From assembly GCA_964477685.1 (NCBI GenBank), contig CAYZHK010000052.1, positions 1 through 10,676 on the forward strand: 10,676 nucleotides of DNA. Direction: 5' to 3'. Shown piece after piece: positions 1 through 5,161 of this stretch (the stretch's first letter is position 1; the number at the start of each line of letters is the position of its first letter). A program made the position numbers and the translations under genes. The notes beneath the pieces are model-generated. The model had not been told where the DNA came from and did no database searches. It worked only from the letters and a program-made list of their open reading frames with translations. Source of the DNA: JACTUC01 sp964477685. GTDB taxonomy: Archaea; Thermoproteota; Methanomethylicia; Methanomethylicales; Methanomethylicaceae.

Positions 1-936
1 GTTGTTTAGGAGGAGGGATACGAAGAACATCCTCTCGGCATCGCTGAGGTGGGCGATGGAGATGACGGAGACCTTTGGTTTCCCGTTGGGATCGTAAAGT
101 AGCTGGCCTATGTCCATGGGGGCCCCCTCCAGCCAGAGCTGAAAACTTGGCGATGCCAGGAGGTTGTTCAGCAGAATGGCCAGGGTGAAGCGCTCTTTGG
201 AAGGGAAGAAGGACTCAAGGTCCAGAACGCCTATCCTCCGCACCGGTGGATTTTGCACTTTCATTATCAGGCCAGCAAGGTCCAGGTTTGAGCCTTCCCT
301 CCAGCTTGTGGATATGATGGTGGAGAGGAGGATGTGCTCCCTGGACTTGATGGGGTCGCCCTCTATGCCTATGAGGCCCAGAAGGCCTGTGACCATGGTG
401 TTAATTCTTTCCTGGAGGAGCTCCTCGTCCTCCAGTATCTGCTGGGGGGGCACCTGGAAGGATTTCAATATGGATATCGGTATACCTGCGCTGCTCCCGG
501 GGGTATAGATGGCGAAGTTGGAGGAGTCACGGAGGCGCTGGATTCTCGCGCCGTCCTGGCCCCATTCTGCAAGCCCCTTCTTCCACATCTCTGCCTGAGC
601 TGCGGCATAATCTTCGACGGAGAGCCCCTTCTTCATGGCATCCTCCGCATTGACCCAGGGCCTGAAGTCGTCCTTTGAAAGGTTCGGGAATGTGAGGAGG
701 AGGTTGGTGATATCTCCCTTGGGGTCTAGGGCTATGGCCGGTATCCCGTCCATGGCTGCCTCCTCAAGGAGGCAAACGCACAGGCCTGTCTTGCCGCTCC
801 CAGTCATGCCCACACAGACTCCGTGGGTAACCAGGTCCCTGGAGTCGTAAAGGAGAGGCACGTCCGAACGCAATTGCGCATGTGGATCATAGACGCGCCC
901 CAGGTAGAATACGCCCAGCTTCTCGAAATCCTGCAT
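1..936 (-). CDS. HerA/DUF87-type P-loop ATPase, N-terminal 312 residues (runs off window)
   Basis: Reading leftward from ATG at 936, the frame stays open to base 1, so the 3' part lies outside the window. A Walker A motif, GMTGSGKTG, is at residues 43-51, preceded by LLYDSRDLVTHGVCV. Residues 69-75 (ALDPKGD) follow. Residues 288-310 contain ISIAHLSDAERMFF, a segment typical of the roughly 800-residue archaeal/bacterial HerA-like ATP-binding proteins. In that family the Walker B acidic motif comes just after this point, so it should lie outside the window. Members are hexameric-type FtsK/HerA ATPases presumed to act on DNA, but the biological role of this subfamily is not established and no nurA nuclease gene is visible. 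GAGAGGGG at 943-950 is a good ribosome-binding site for the ATG. The gene follows the beta-helix protein gene on the same strand, 125 nt away. Confidence 0.85.
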   Translation of the reverse strand, partial: MQDFEKLGVFYLGRVYDPHAQLRSDVPLLYDSRDLVTHGVCVGMTGSGKTGLCVCLLEEAAMDGIPAIALDPKGDITNLLLTFPNLSKDDFRPWVNAEDAMKKGLSVEDYAAAQAEMWKKGLAEWGQDGARIQRLRDSSNFAIYTPGSSAGIPISILKSFQVPPQQILEDEELLQERINTMVTGLLGLIGIEGDPIKSREHILLSTIISTSWREGSNLDLAGLIMKVQNPPVRRIGVLDLESFFPSKERFTLAILLNNLLASPSFQLWLEGAPMDIGQLLYDPNGKPKVSVISIAHLSDAERMFFVSLLLNN

Positions 937-967
937 GCCCAGCCCCTCTCAGTTGTATTGCTGTGGG

Positions 968-991
968 TTTGGGTTAAATCATTAACCCAAA
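968..991 (-). promoter_or_regulatory. 10-bp perfect inverted repeat with TATA-like core, upstream of the HerA-like gene
   Basis: The arms tttgggttaa (968-977) and ttaacccaaa (982-991) are perfect complements around the 4-nt loop atca. Read on the minus strand, the centre TTAATGATTTAA is A/T rich and about 44 nt upstream of the ATG at 936, which would put transcription start near 953. That leaves a short leader containing the ribosome-binding site. The dyad could be an operator over the TATA box. It could instead be a 3' hairpin of the preceding beta-helix gene, whose stop is 70 nt upstream; the sequence alone does not decide. Confidence 0.5.
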
Positions 992-1061
992 ACCTAGATC
1001 GACGGGAGGAGCGCTGCCCTAGCCGCTCCATGTGGCTAAGCCTATCGCCGGCGGGTTGTTC

Positions 1062-2303
1062 CTAGTAGAATTGCATTTTCCTGAACTGAGTTTCACTTAT
1101 CTTCTGGGCAGGCCTTGTGAGCAGATCCTTGGGTACCCGCAGCTCGTTGGTATAGAGCACATCACCGCTGACCTTGGCACCATCCTCTATGGTGACGTCC
1201 TTCCCGCATACGCTGCGGGCATTGCAGTCCCTCTCGAGTGTCACCCGCTCCCCATGGACATCCTCTGCTGTGGCCCTCCTGCCTATGGTAACCGATTCCC
1301 CGCTCAGGGGACCCTTCACCTCGGCAGAGCGGCCTATTTCGATGACCGGGGCTGTGGCCCCGTCAGCTACTTCCATCATCCCTCCAACCTCGATGCTTTC
1401 TATGGCAGTTACCTTCTGGGCCTTCAGCTCCCCGCCCACTCCAATCTCTTTGGCGAGGATTTCCCTGCCAGCCTCTACTCTGCCCCCCACATCGAGGGTG
1501 CCGGAGAGCCCGAGCGATCCCTGGACAAGAATCCTCCCGCCTACATCCATGCTGTCGCCCCGGGCATTTCCCCGTATTTCTACGCGGCCGCCGACCTCGA
1601 TCGTGTCGAATTCCAGATCGCCCTCCACGTCCAAAGAGCCACAGACGTCGATGTCTTTCCCCCTGCTCTTGCCCGAGAGCCTTACGTGCCCACCCACATC
1701 TATCTCATCGAACTCCAAGGGGGCGCCCGACTCGAAGCTTGCCCCCACATCTATCTCACCTATCCTCCCCCCATTTACCCGGACCCTCCCTCCCACATCG
1801 ATGGAATCTATGGAAGCCTCCGAGCCTATGGTGAGGCTCCCGCCAACATCCACGCTCCCGGCAGAGAGCTTCCCGCCCACTTCAGCCGATCCTCCAACAT
1901 TGATTTCGGCAGCCCTTACGTTACCCTTGGCTTCCACCCTGCTCCCGACGGAGAGTTCCTCCGCCTCCATTTCCTTTTCCACGACGAGCATGTCATCCAC
2001 GTCGATATGGCGGGCCCTCAGGCAGCCACGAACTTCAAGCATCCCGCCATCCACTTCCACGTCGCCCACCAGCTCAAGGTCTCGCAGAACAAGTACGCTG
2101 CCTTCAGCCCTGAGGGAAGCTGCCTGCAGGCTGCATTCGAATCTGCTCTCGCCCTCGCAGTAGACATTCCCGGACACCTTCACCAGCCCGCCGGGGTCCG
2201 ATGCCCTAATTGTCGCCCTTTCCCCTACATTGAGGTTGCCGTTGACTTGCCCCAGCGCAGTAATGCTGTTGGACCTGACGAATACGCCATCACCCATTCT
2301 CAT
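1062..2303 (-). CDS. bactofilin-like polymer-forming beta-helix protein
   Basis: This protein of about 413 residues is almost wholly repetitive. From residue 100 to about 385 it consists of roughly 17 successive coils of 16-18 residues, mostly 17. Each opens with I/V-D/E-V-G-G, as in IDVGGRVRVNGG, IDVGGHVRLSGK and IEVGGRVEIRGN. Such regular coils indicate a right-handed beta-helix, as in bactofilins (DUF583), which self-assemble into filaments or scaffolds. Residues 1-99 look like less regular coils, and the last 28 are a basic non-repeat tail (about 386-413). There is no signal peptide or membrane helix, so it is probably cytoplasmic. The ATG at 2303 was chosen from the TATA box at 2331-2340. 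A TTG at 2315 is too close to that box. A second ATG at 2297 is served by GAAGGCGAT, which resembles a Shine-Dalgarno site, and is almost as likely. The role of the archaeal homologues is unknown. Confidence 0.8.
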   Translation of the reverse strand: MRMGDGVFVRSNSITALGQVNGNLNVGERATIRASDPGGLVKVSGNVYCEGESRFECSLQAASLRAEGSVLVLRDLELVGDVEVDGGMLEVRGCLRARHIDVDDMLVVEKEMEAEELSVGSRVEAKGNVRAAEINVGGSAEVGGKLSAGSVDVGGSLTIGSEASIDSIDVGGRVRVNGGRIGEIDVGASFESGAPLEFDEIDVGGHVRLSGKSRGKDIDVCGSLDVEGDLEFDTIEVGGRVEIRGNARGDSMDVGGRILVQGSLGLSGTLDVGGRVEAGREILAKEIGVGGELKAQKVTAIESIEVGGMMEVADGATAPVIEIGRSAEVKGPLSGESVTIGRRATAEDVHGERVTLERDCNARSVCGKDVTIEDGAKVSGDVLYTNELRVPKDLLTRPAQKISETQFRKMQFY

Positions 2304-2330
2304 CGCCTTCGACAATACACCACATTTCGC

Positions 2331-2340
2331 CTTTTAAAAG
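2331..2340 (-). promoter_or_regulatory. TATA box of the beta-helix protein gene
   Basis: CTTTTAAAAG is an A/T core centred about 33 nt upstream of the chosen ATG (2303). It predicts transcription start near 2310 and a very short leader. It is the only A/T-rich element between 2304 and 2400, so it separates this gene from the regulator gene upstream on the same strand. Confidence 0.5.
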
Positions 2341-2400
2341 GGCGGCGCACATCCCGAAATTACCTGCAGCCATCACGCCATGTTACTGGCAGCCTTCAGC

Positions 2401-2679
2401 TCATTTCTCCTCCAGGGCAGCAAGGTATTTCCGCATCTGCCTGTATGTCTCGAGGTAGCCCACCCCCCACCGGGTAATGCTGTACTGTTTGATCCTGCCG
2501 GCCACTGCCTCCTTCACAAAGCCCCGCTGCAGGAGGAAAGTGAGCTCCCTCTTTGCCCTATCCACTGGCATGTTTGCCCCATAGGAGACGCGTGTAAGGG
2601 AGCAGGTCCCTCTCCGCGATATTATCTCCAAAATATCCGCATAGATATCATACCTGGTGCGACGCGCCTCGTCGGACAT
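2401..2679 (-). CDS. small archaeal winged-helix transcription regulator (HTH_45-like)
   Basis: A 92-residue protein begins at ATG 2679 with MSDEARRTRYDIYADILEII. Residues 10-70 fit a winged helix: helix 1 (YDIYADILEIISR), a turn, a helix pair (SLTRVSYGANMPVDRAKRELTFLLQRG) and a wing (VKEAVAGRIKQYSIT). Residues 71-90 (WGVGYLETYRQMRKYLAALE) form a C-terminal helix usual for dimerisation. This is the layout of the archaeal HTH_45 family of small DNA-binding regulators, whose targets are mostly unknown. The frame is open further upstream, but residues there are not homologue-like. GGAG 12 nt before the ATG and an A/T stretch at 2716-2731 support this start. It is divergent from the winged-helix relic and nitroreductase gene, so it may control them, itself, or the beta-helix gene downstream. 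Confidence 0.8.
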   Translation of the reverse strand: MSDEARRTRYDIYADILEIISRRGTCSLTRVSYGANMPVDRAKRELTFLLQRGFVKEAVAGRIKQYSITRWGVGYLETYRQMRKYLAALEEK

Positions 2680-2780
2680 TTTTCTGCTGCTCCTGCTATA
2701 ACAAATGCACAATGGGGATATCACATTATTGCCCAGAGATGGAGATCGAAAGGGGAGTGGTCCGGGGTCCCGCCTGAGAG

Positions 2781-3003
2781 GTGCTGGCGAAGAATAGCAA
2801 GACCCTTGAACTGTTACAGTACTCTCGCGCCCACATGCCAGAAACACTTTGGAGGCCGAGTCTCCAGTGCCAAGCGGAAAGAAACGTTCCTGAGGAGTAT
2901 TTCTAAGGCGTTGCGCTATTTGGAAAAGAAGGGGGTTATCTCTGAAATGACGGCATCCTGCCGTAGATTGGACCTTGGGATGCGTAAAATAAAATACGCA
3001 TAA
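2781..3003 (+). pseudogene. probable relic of a winged-helix regulator, frame broken
   Basis: Two plus-strand frames together look like one winged-helix protein. From GTG 2781 the frame reads VLAKNSKTLELLQYSRAHMP and ends at a stop at 2904-2906. One frame over, reading through to the stop at 3001-3003, the sequence contains SISKALRYLEKKGVISEM, which looks like a recognition helix plus the start of the wing. Joining them near 2890-2905 gives ...NVPEEYF-SKALRYLEKKGVISE, a plausible helix-turn-helix. Neither part is a convincing gene alone, so this is best read as a decayed or frameshifted regulator. Chance similarity in noncoding sequence cannot be excluded. It fills most of the 340-nt gap between the divergent regulator and the nitroreductase; nothing else coding is seen there. 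Confidence 0.35.
2980..3001 (+). promoter_or_regulatory. nitroreductase promoter: TATA-like core inside a 7-bp dyad
   Basis: atgcgta (2980-2986) and tacgcat (2995-3001) are perfect inverted arms around the A/T loop aaataaaa. The loop forms an archaeal-type TATA box centred near 2991, predicting transcription start near 3018, 6 nt before the TTG and 15 nt before the ATG of the nitroreductase. A dyad enclosing the TATA box would let a dimeric regulator block TBP binding. Confidence 0.5.
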
Positions 3004-3032
3004 GCCAAGAGTACAAAATCAAGTTGATTGGG

Positions 3033-3782
3033 ATGGCGCCTGCCTATAGAAAATATTTGAAAAACCAGGCCTTACCCGGCATGGATGAGGTGGAAACGGA
3101 TCAGATGAAGGGTTTGCCTCCCCCTCCCGTTGAAAAACCGTTTGGCAAAGGGGAAAAAATCCTTAATCTTATGGGCCCGGCAGAGTTTTCCTTGGGCAGC
3201 ATGCCTCTGATAGAGGCGATTCACAGGAGACAAAGCCGCCGCAGCTTCACGCCGGCATCGCTTGCCCTTGAGGAGCTTTCCTATCTTCTGTGGGCCACGC
3301 AGGGGGTGAAAGAGCTCGCCCACAAGGGGATGGTAACCAAACGCACTGTCCCATCTGGCGGGTCCATGCATCCCTTTGAGACCTACCTGATCATCAACCG
3401 AGTAGAAGGCGTGGACCAGGGCCTATACCGGTACCTAGCGGTCAGCCACAGGCTGCTCGTGCTCGGCTCCGGGGGCGCGGATCTGCCCATGAGGATAAGC
3501 GAGGCAGCCAATGGCCAGAGCTTTGTTGGAAAGGGCGCGGTTGTTTTCATATGGACCGTAAGACCCTACCGGACCGAATGGCGCTACGCCCAGGATTCCC
3601 TTAAGGATATTTTGATCAGCGTTGGGTACATATGCCAGAACCTCTACCTGGCCTGCGAGTCCATTGGGGTGGGTACCTGCGCGATAGTGGCATACAACCA
3701 GAAATTGCTGGACAGACTGGTTGGAGCGGATGGCGAAGATGAAATTAGCCTATATCTTGCACCTGTTGGGAGATGTCAATGA
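3033..3782 (+). CDS. SagB-like nitroreductase family flavoprotein
   Basis: This is a complete FMN-dependent nitroreductase-fold protein of 249 residues. The N-terminal segment DQMKGLPPPPVEKPF (residues 23-37) is typical of the archaeal/bacterial subgroup related to SagB-type dehydrogenases. RRQSRRSFT (65-73) supplies the FMN-phosphate arginines. PLIEAI (58-63), LSYLLWATQGV (82-92) and VPSGGSMHPFETYL (106-119) are further family landmarks. GVGTCAIVAYN (212-222) and YLAPVGR (241-247) close the fold. It probably reduces a nitro, quinone-like or ring substrate with NAD(P)H; the substrate cannot be told. The ATG at 3033 was chosen because family members start close to it. An in-frame TTG at 3024 would add three residues. 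Neither has a strong Shine-Dalgarno site. The NimA-like gene follows 101 nt downstream on the same strand, so the two may be co-transcribed. Confidence 0.85.
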   Translation: MAPAYRKYLKNQALPGMDEVETDQMKGLPPPPVEKPFGKGEKILNLMGPAEFSLGSMPLIEAIHRRQSRRSFTPASLALEELSYLLWATQGVKELAHKGMVTKRTVPSGGSMHPFETYLIINRVEGVDQGLYRYLAVSHRLLVLGSGGADLPMRISEAANGQSFVGKGAVVFIWTVRPYRTEWRYAQDSLKDILISVGYICQNLYLACESIGVGTCAIVAYNQKLLDRLVGADGEDEISLYLAPVGRCQ

Positions 3783-3839
3783 CATCCCAGACGGCACATA
3801 GGGCAAATTACTTCTACCCCCTGATCGGCAGTATCCTAT

Positions 3840-3875
3840 GAAGGGAAGGAGAACGGGCCCTTCCGGAGGTTGAGG
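3840..3875 (+). promoter_or_regulatory. small hairpin and ribosome-binding site ahead of the NimA-like gene
   Basis: GGAAGG (3844-3849) pairs with CCTTCC (3859-3864), and the overlapping GAAGGG/CCCTTC gives an alternative register. The purine-rich GGAGGTTGAGG (3865-3875) follows at once and ends 8 nt before the ATG at 3884, a good match to the archaeal anti-Shine-Dalgarno sequence. The rest of 3783-3883 holds nothing else that I can name. Confidence 0.35.
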
Positions 3876-3883
3876 CAACGGTT

Positions 3884-4356
3884 ATGCAGCAGAGGATGAG
3901 GGAGCATACAATGGAAAAGGCTGATGTCCTGTCGCTCCTCGCCAGGGCGCAGGTTGGACACCTTTCCACCCTGAATAGGGACGGTTTCCCATACACCTTG
4001 GCGGTTCATTTCGTCTATGAGGGGGGGCAATCTATTTTCATTGCCTCCCGAGGGGCGAGAAGCTGGACAACATTGCTCGCTGCCCGAAGGTGTGCTTTGA
4101 GGTGGACGAGATGAAAGGGCTGCAGCCACAGAAGACGGGCGATCCCTGCAGCGCTGACACGGCCTACGAGAGCGTCGTGACCCTTGGCTTGGCCCAGGTC
4201 GTTAGGGATGATCTGGAGAAAAGGGAAATCCTGAAGCTGATTGTCCGGAAGTACACCCCCGATTTCAAGGGCGCCGAGATCAGCCAGAGGAAGGTCAGAG
4301 GCACAGCAGTGGTGAAGATCGAAATCCTTAGCATGACAGGAAAATATCACAGGTAG
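3884..4356 (+). pseudogene. NimA/PPOX-type flavin-binding protein, interrupted by a 1-base frameshift
   Basis: From ATG 3884 the frame reads MEKADVLSLLARAQVGHLST and on to VHFVYEGG (residues 41-48), typical of pyridoxamine-phosphate-oxidase-like NimA proteins. It then goes wrong exactly at a run of seven G (4021-4027) and stops at 4112-4114. Reading on one frame over, without a break, gives AIYFHCLPRGEKLDNIARCP and then VCFEVDE, TAYESVV and LIVRKYTP to the stop at 4354-4356. These are the expected continuation of the family. Adding one G restores a protein of about 157 residues, the usual length. The family binds FMN or related cofactors, and some members reduce 5-nitroimidazoles. The cause may be a sequencing or assembly error in the homopolymer, a real slippage mutation, or recoding. 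The codons after the break look unspoiled, which argues for a recent or artificial change. Confidence 0.85.
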
Positions 4357-4486
4357 AAGGGTGCCTCACGGACACACTCATCACGAGAGGTAGAGAAGAT
4401 GTGCGCCTCCTCCAATGGGATTTGGCTCCCAAATGCTGCCTCCCGAAAATGAAAAATCATCAATTGCAGGGAGCCGCCAAGCGGGA
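4357..4486. other. noncoding gap with short hairpins
   Basis: No gene is supported here. ATTTGG (4420-4425) and CCAAAT (4429-4434) form a perfect 6-bp stem with a 3-nt loop, about 65 nt after the NimA-like stop. CCGC/GCGG (4474-4484) is a second, weaker stem. GGCTCCC (4424-4430) also complements GGGAGCC (4469-4475), so the two could form one larger fold. There is no T run after either stem, so termination is not clearly indicated. Confidence 0.25.
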
Positions 4487-4495
4487 AATACTATA
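4487..4495 (+). promoter_or_regulatory. TATA box of the 202-residue protein gene
   Basis: AATACTATA is centred about 30 nt upstream of ATG 4522, the spacing expected for a leaderless or near-leaderless archaeal transcript. No Shine-Dalgarno site precedes the ATG, in keeping with that. Confidence 0.45.
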
Positions 4496-4521
4496 AGCAG
4501 AGTGTGGGATATCTGGTTGCG

Positions 4522-5130
4522 ATGAAGATGGGCGAAAGTCAAGCTGGAGCCATAGAAAGGGCAATTTCCAAGGTGAAGTCGGTCGCAGGAGTTCTGGGGG
4601 TTGCCGAGCTGAACGTGCAGCAGCGCAGGACCATAGAATACCTTGAGGGGGAAGCCATGAAGAGCGTCCTGGGAGGTATGGGGAAGGGCAGGAATGAAGG
4701 GGTGAAGGAGGCGCTTTCGCGGGAGATCGTCCTGGCGCTCTTCGTTGACCTGCTGTTTAGAATACCGCAGGATGCGGGCATGATGGAGCTGGTCTGCAGG
4801 GGGGAGGTGGTCGGCAGACCTTCCACAGATCCCAAAGTGATAGAGGAGTACAAGAAGAACAAAGATTACGTGGTGCTGAGCGATTTCTTCATCATCCGGC
4901 GAGACGCCAAACTCAGCCCAGCCTCCTTTGCCAGTGGGGAAAGCTGCTTCGTTTTTTACGGGGCCAAGATCCCAGATTTTGAGAGCATGCCCGAGGTAAG
5001 GGACCATGTGGTGGGGATCCCCTCGCCGCCAGGGTTCGATTTCATCCACGAGATCTTCAAGGATGAGATGGGCCTCCGCGACCCACGGGTTGCGGGATTC
5101 CTGCTGGGGTTCAACCTCCCCAAAGGCTAA
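4522..5130 (+). CDS. uncharacterised 202-residue cytoplasmic protein
   Basis: I do not recognise a family. The N-terminal part (residues 1-90) looks helical: IERAISKVKSVAGVLGVAEL, then a glycine/lysine-rich stretch (GGMGKGRNEG), then ALSREIVLALFVDLLFRIPQ. The second half has beta-like segments (YVVLSDFFIIRR, SCFVFYGAKI, HVVGIPSPPGF) and ends FLLGFNLPKG. There is no signal peptide, membrane helix, cysteine cluster or P-loop. Codon use and an open frame across the whole length support a real gene; the long opposite-strand frame here encodes nothing recognisable. ATG 4522 was chosen from the TATA spacing; a GTG at 4504 would add six residues and lies too close to the TATA box. The gene is transcribed toward the envelope-protein gene, with 31 nt between the stops. 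Confidence 0.7.
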   Translation: MKMGESQAGAIERAISKVKSVAGVLGVAELNVQQRRTIEYLEGEAMKSVLGGMGKGRNEGVKEALSREIVLALFVDLLFRIPQDAGMMELVCRGEVVGRPSTDPKVIEEYKKNKDYVVLSDFFIIRRDAKLSPASFASGESCFVFYGAKIPDFESMPEVRDHVVGIPSPPGFDFIHEIFKDEMGLRDPRVAGFLLGFNLPKG

Positions 5131-5135
5131 AAAAA
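5129..5135 (-). terminator. T7 terminator of the envelope-protein gene
   Basis: On the minus strand a run of seven T lies 27-33 nt past the stop of the 831-residue gene, as in archaeal oligo-T termination. It overlaps the TAA stop (5128-5130) of the converging 202-residue gene. Confidence 0.55.
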
Positions 5136-5161
5136 GGATATTCTGCCCATTCCCTGAAGGG

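Noticed and set aside
1151..2006. Repeating 51-nt pattern that might be taken for a CRISPR or tandem DNA repeat
   Set aside because: The period is kept at the protein level (17-residue coils) with divergent codons and no spacer structure, so it is a coding repeat.
1032..2477. Long plus-strand open frame of 481 codons opposite the beta-helix gene
   Set aside because: Its sequence is a mirror of the 51-nt coil repeat, with odd His/Pro/Tyr-rich composition and no domain. The minus-strand product is clearly the real one.
2401..2847. Longer version of the winged-helix regulator starting at 2847
   Set aside because: The extra 56 residues are proline/serine-rich and not domain-like. The ATG at 2679 gives the usual family length and has a ribosome-binding site.
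2380..3003. A 207-codon plus-strand frame read as one gene
   Set aside because: Its first half is antisense to the winged-helix regulator and meaningless. Only the last 40 or so codons look protein-like, and these are treated as part of the relic.
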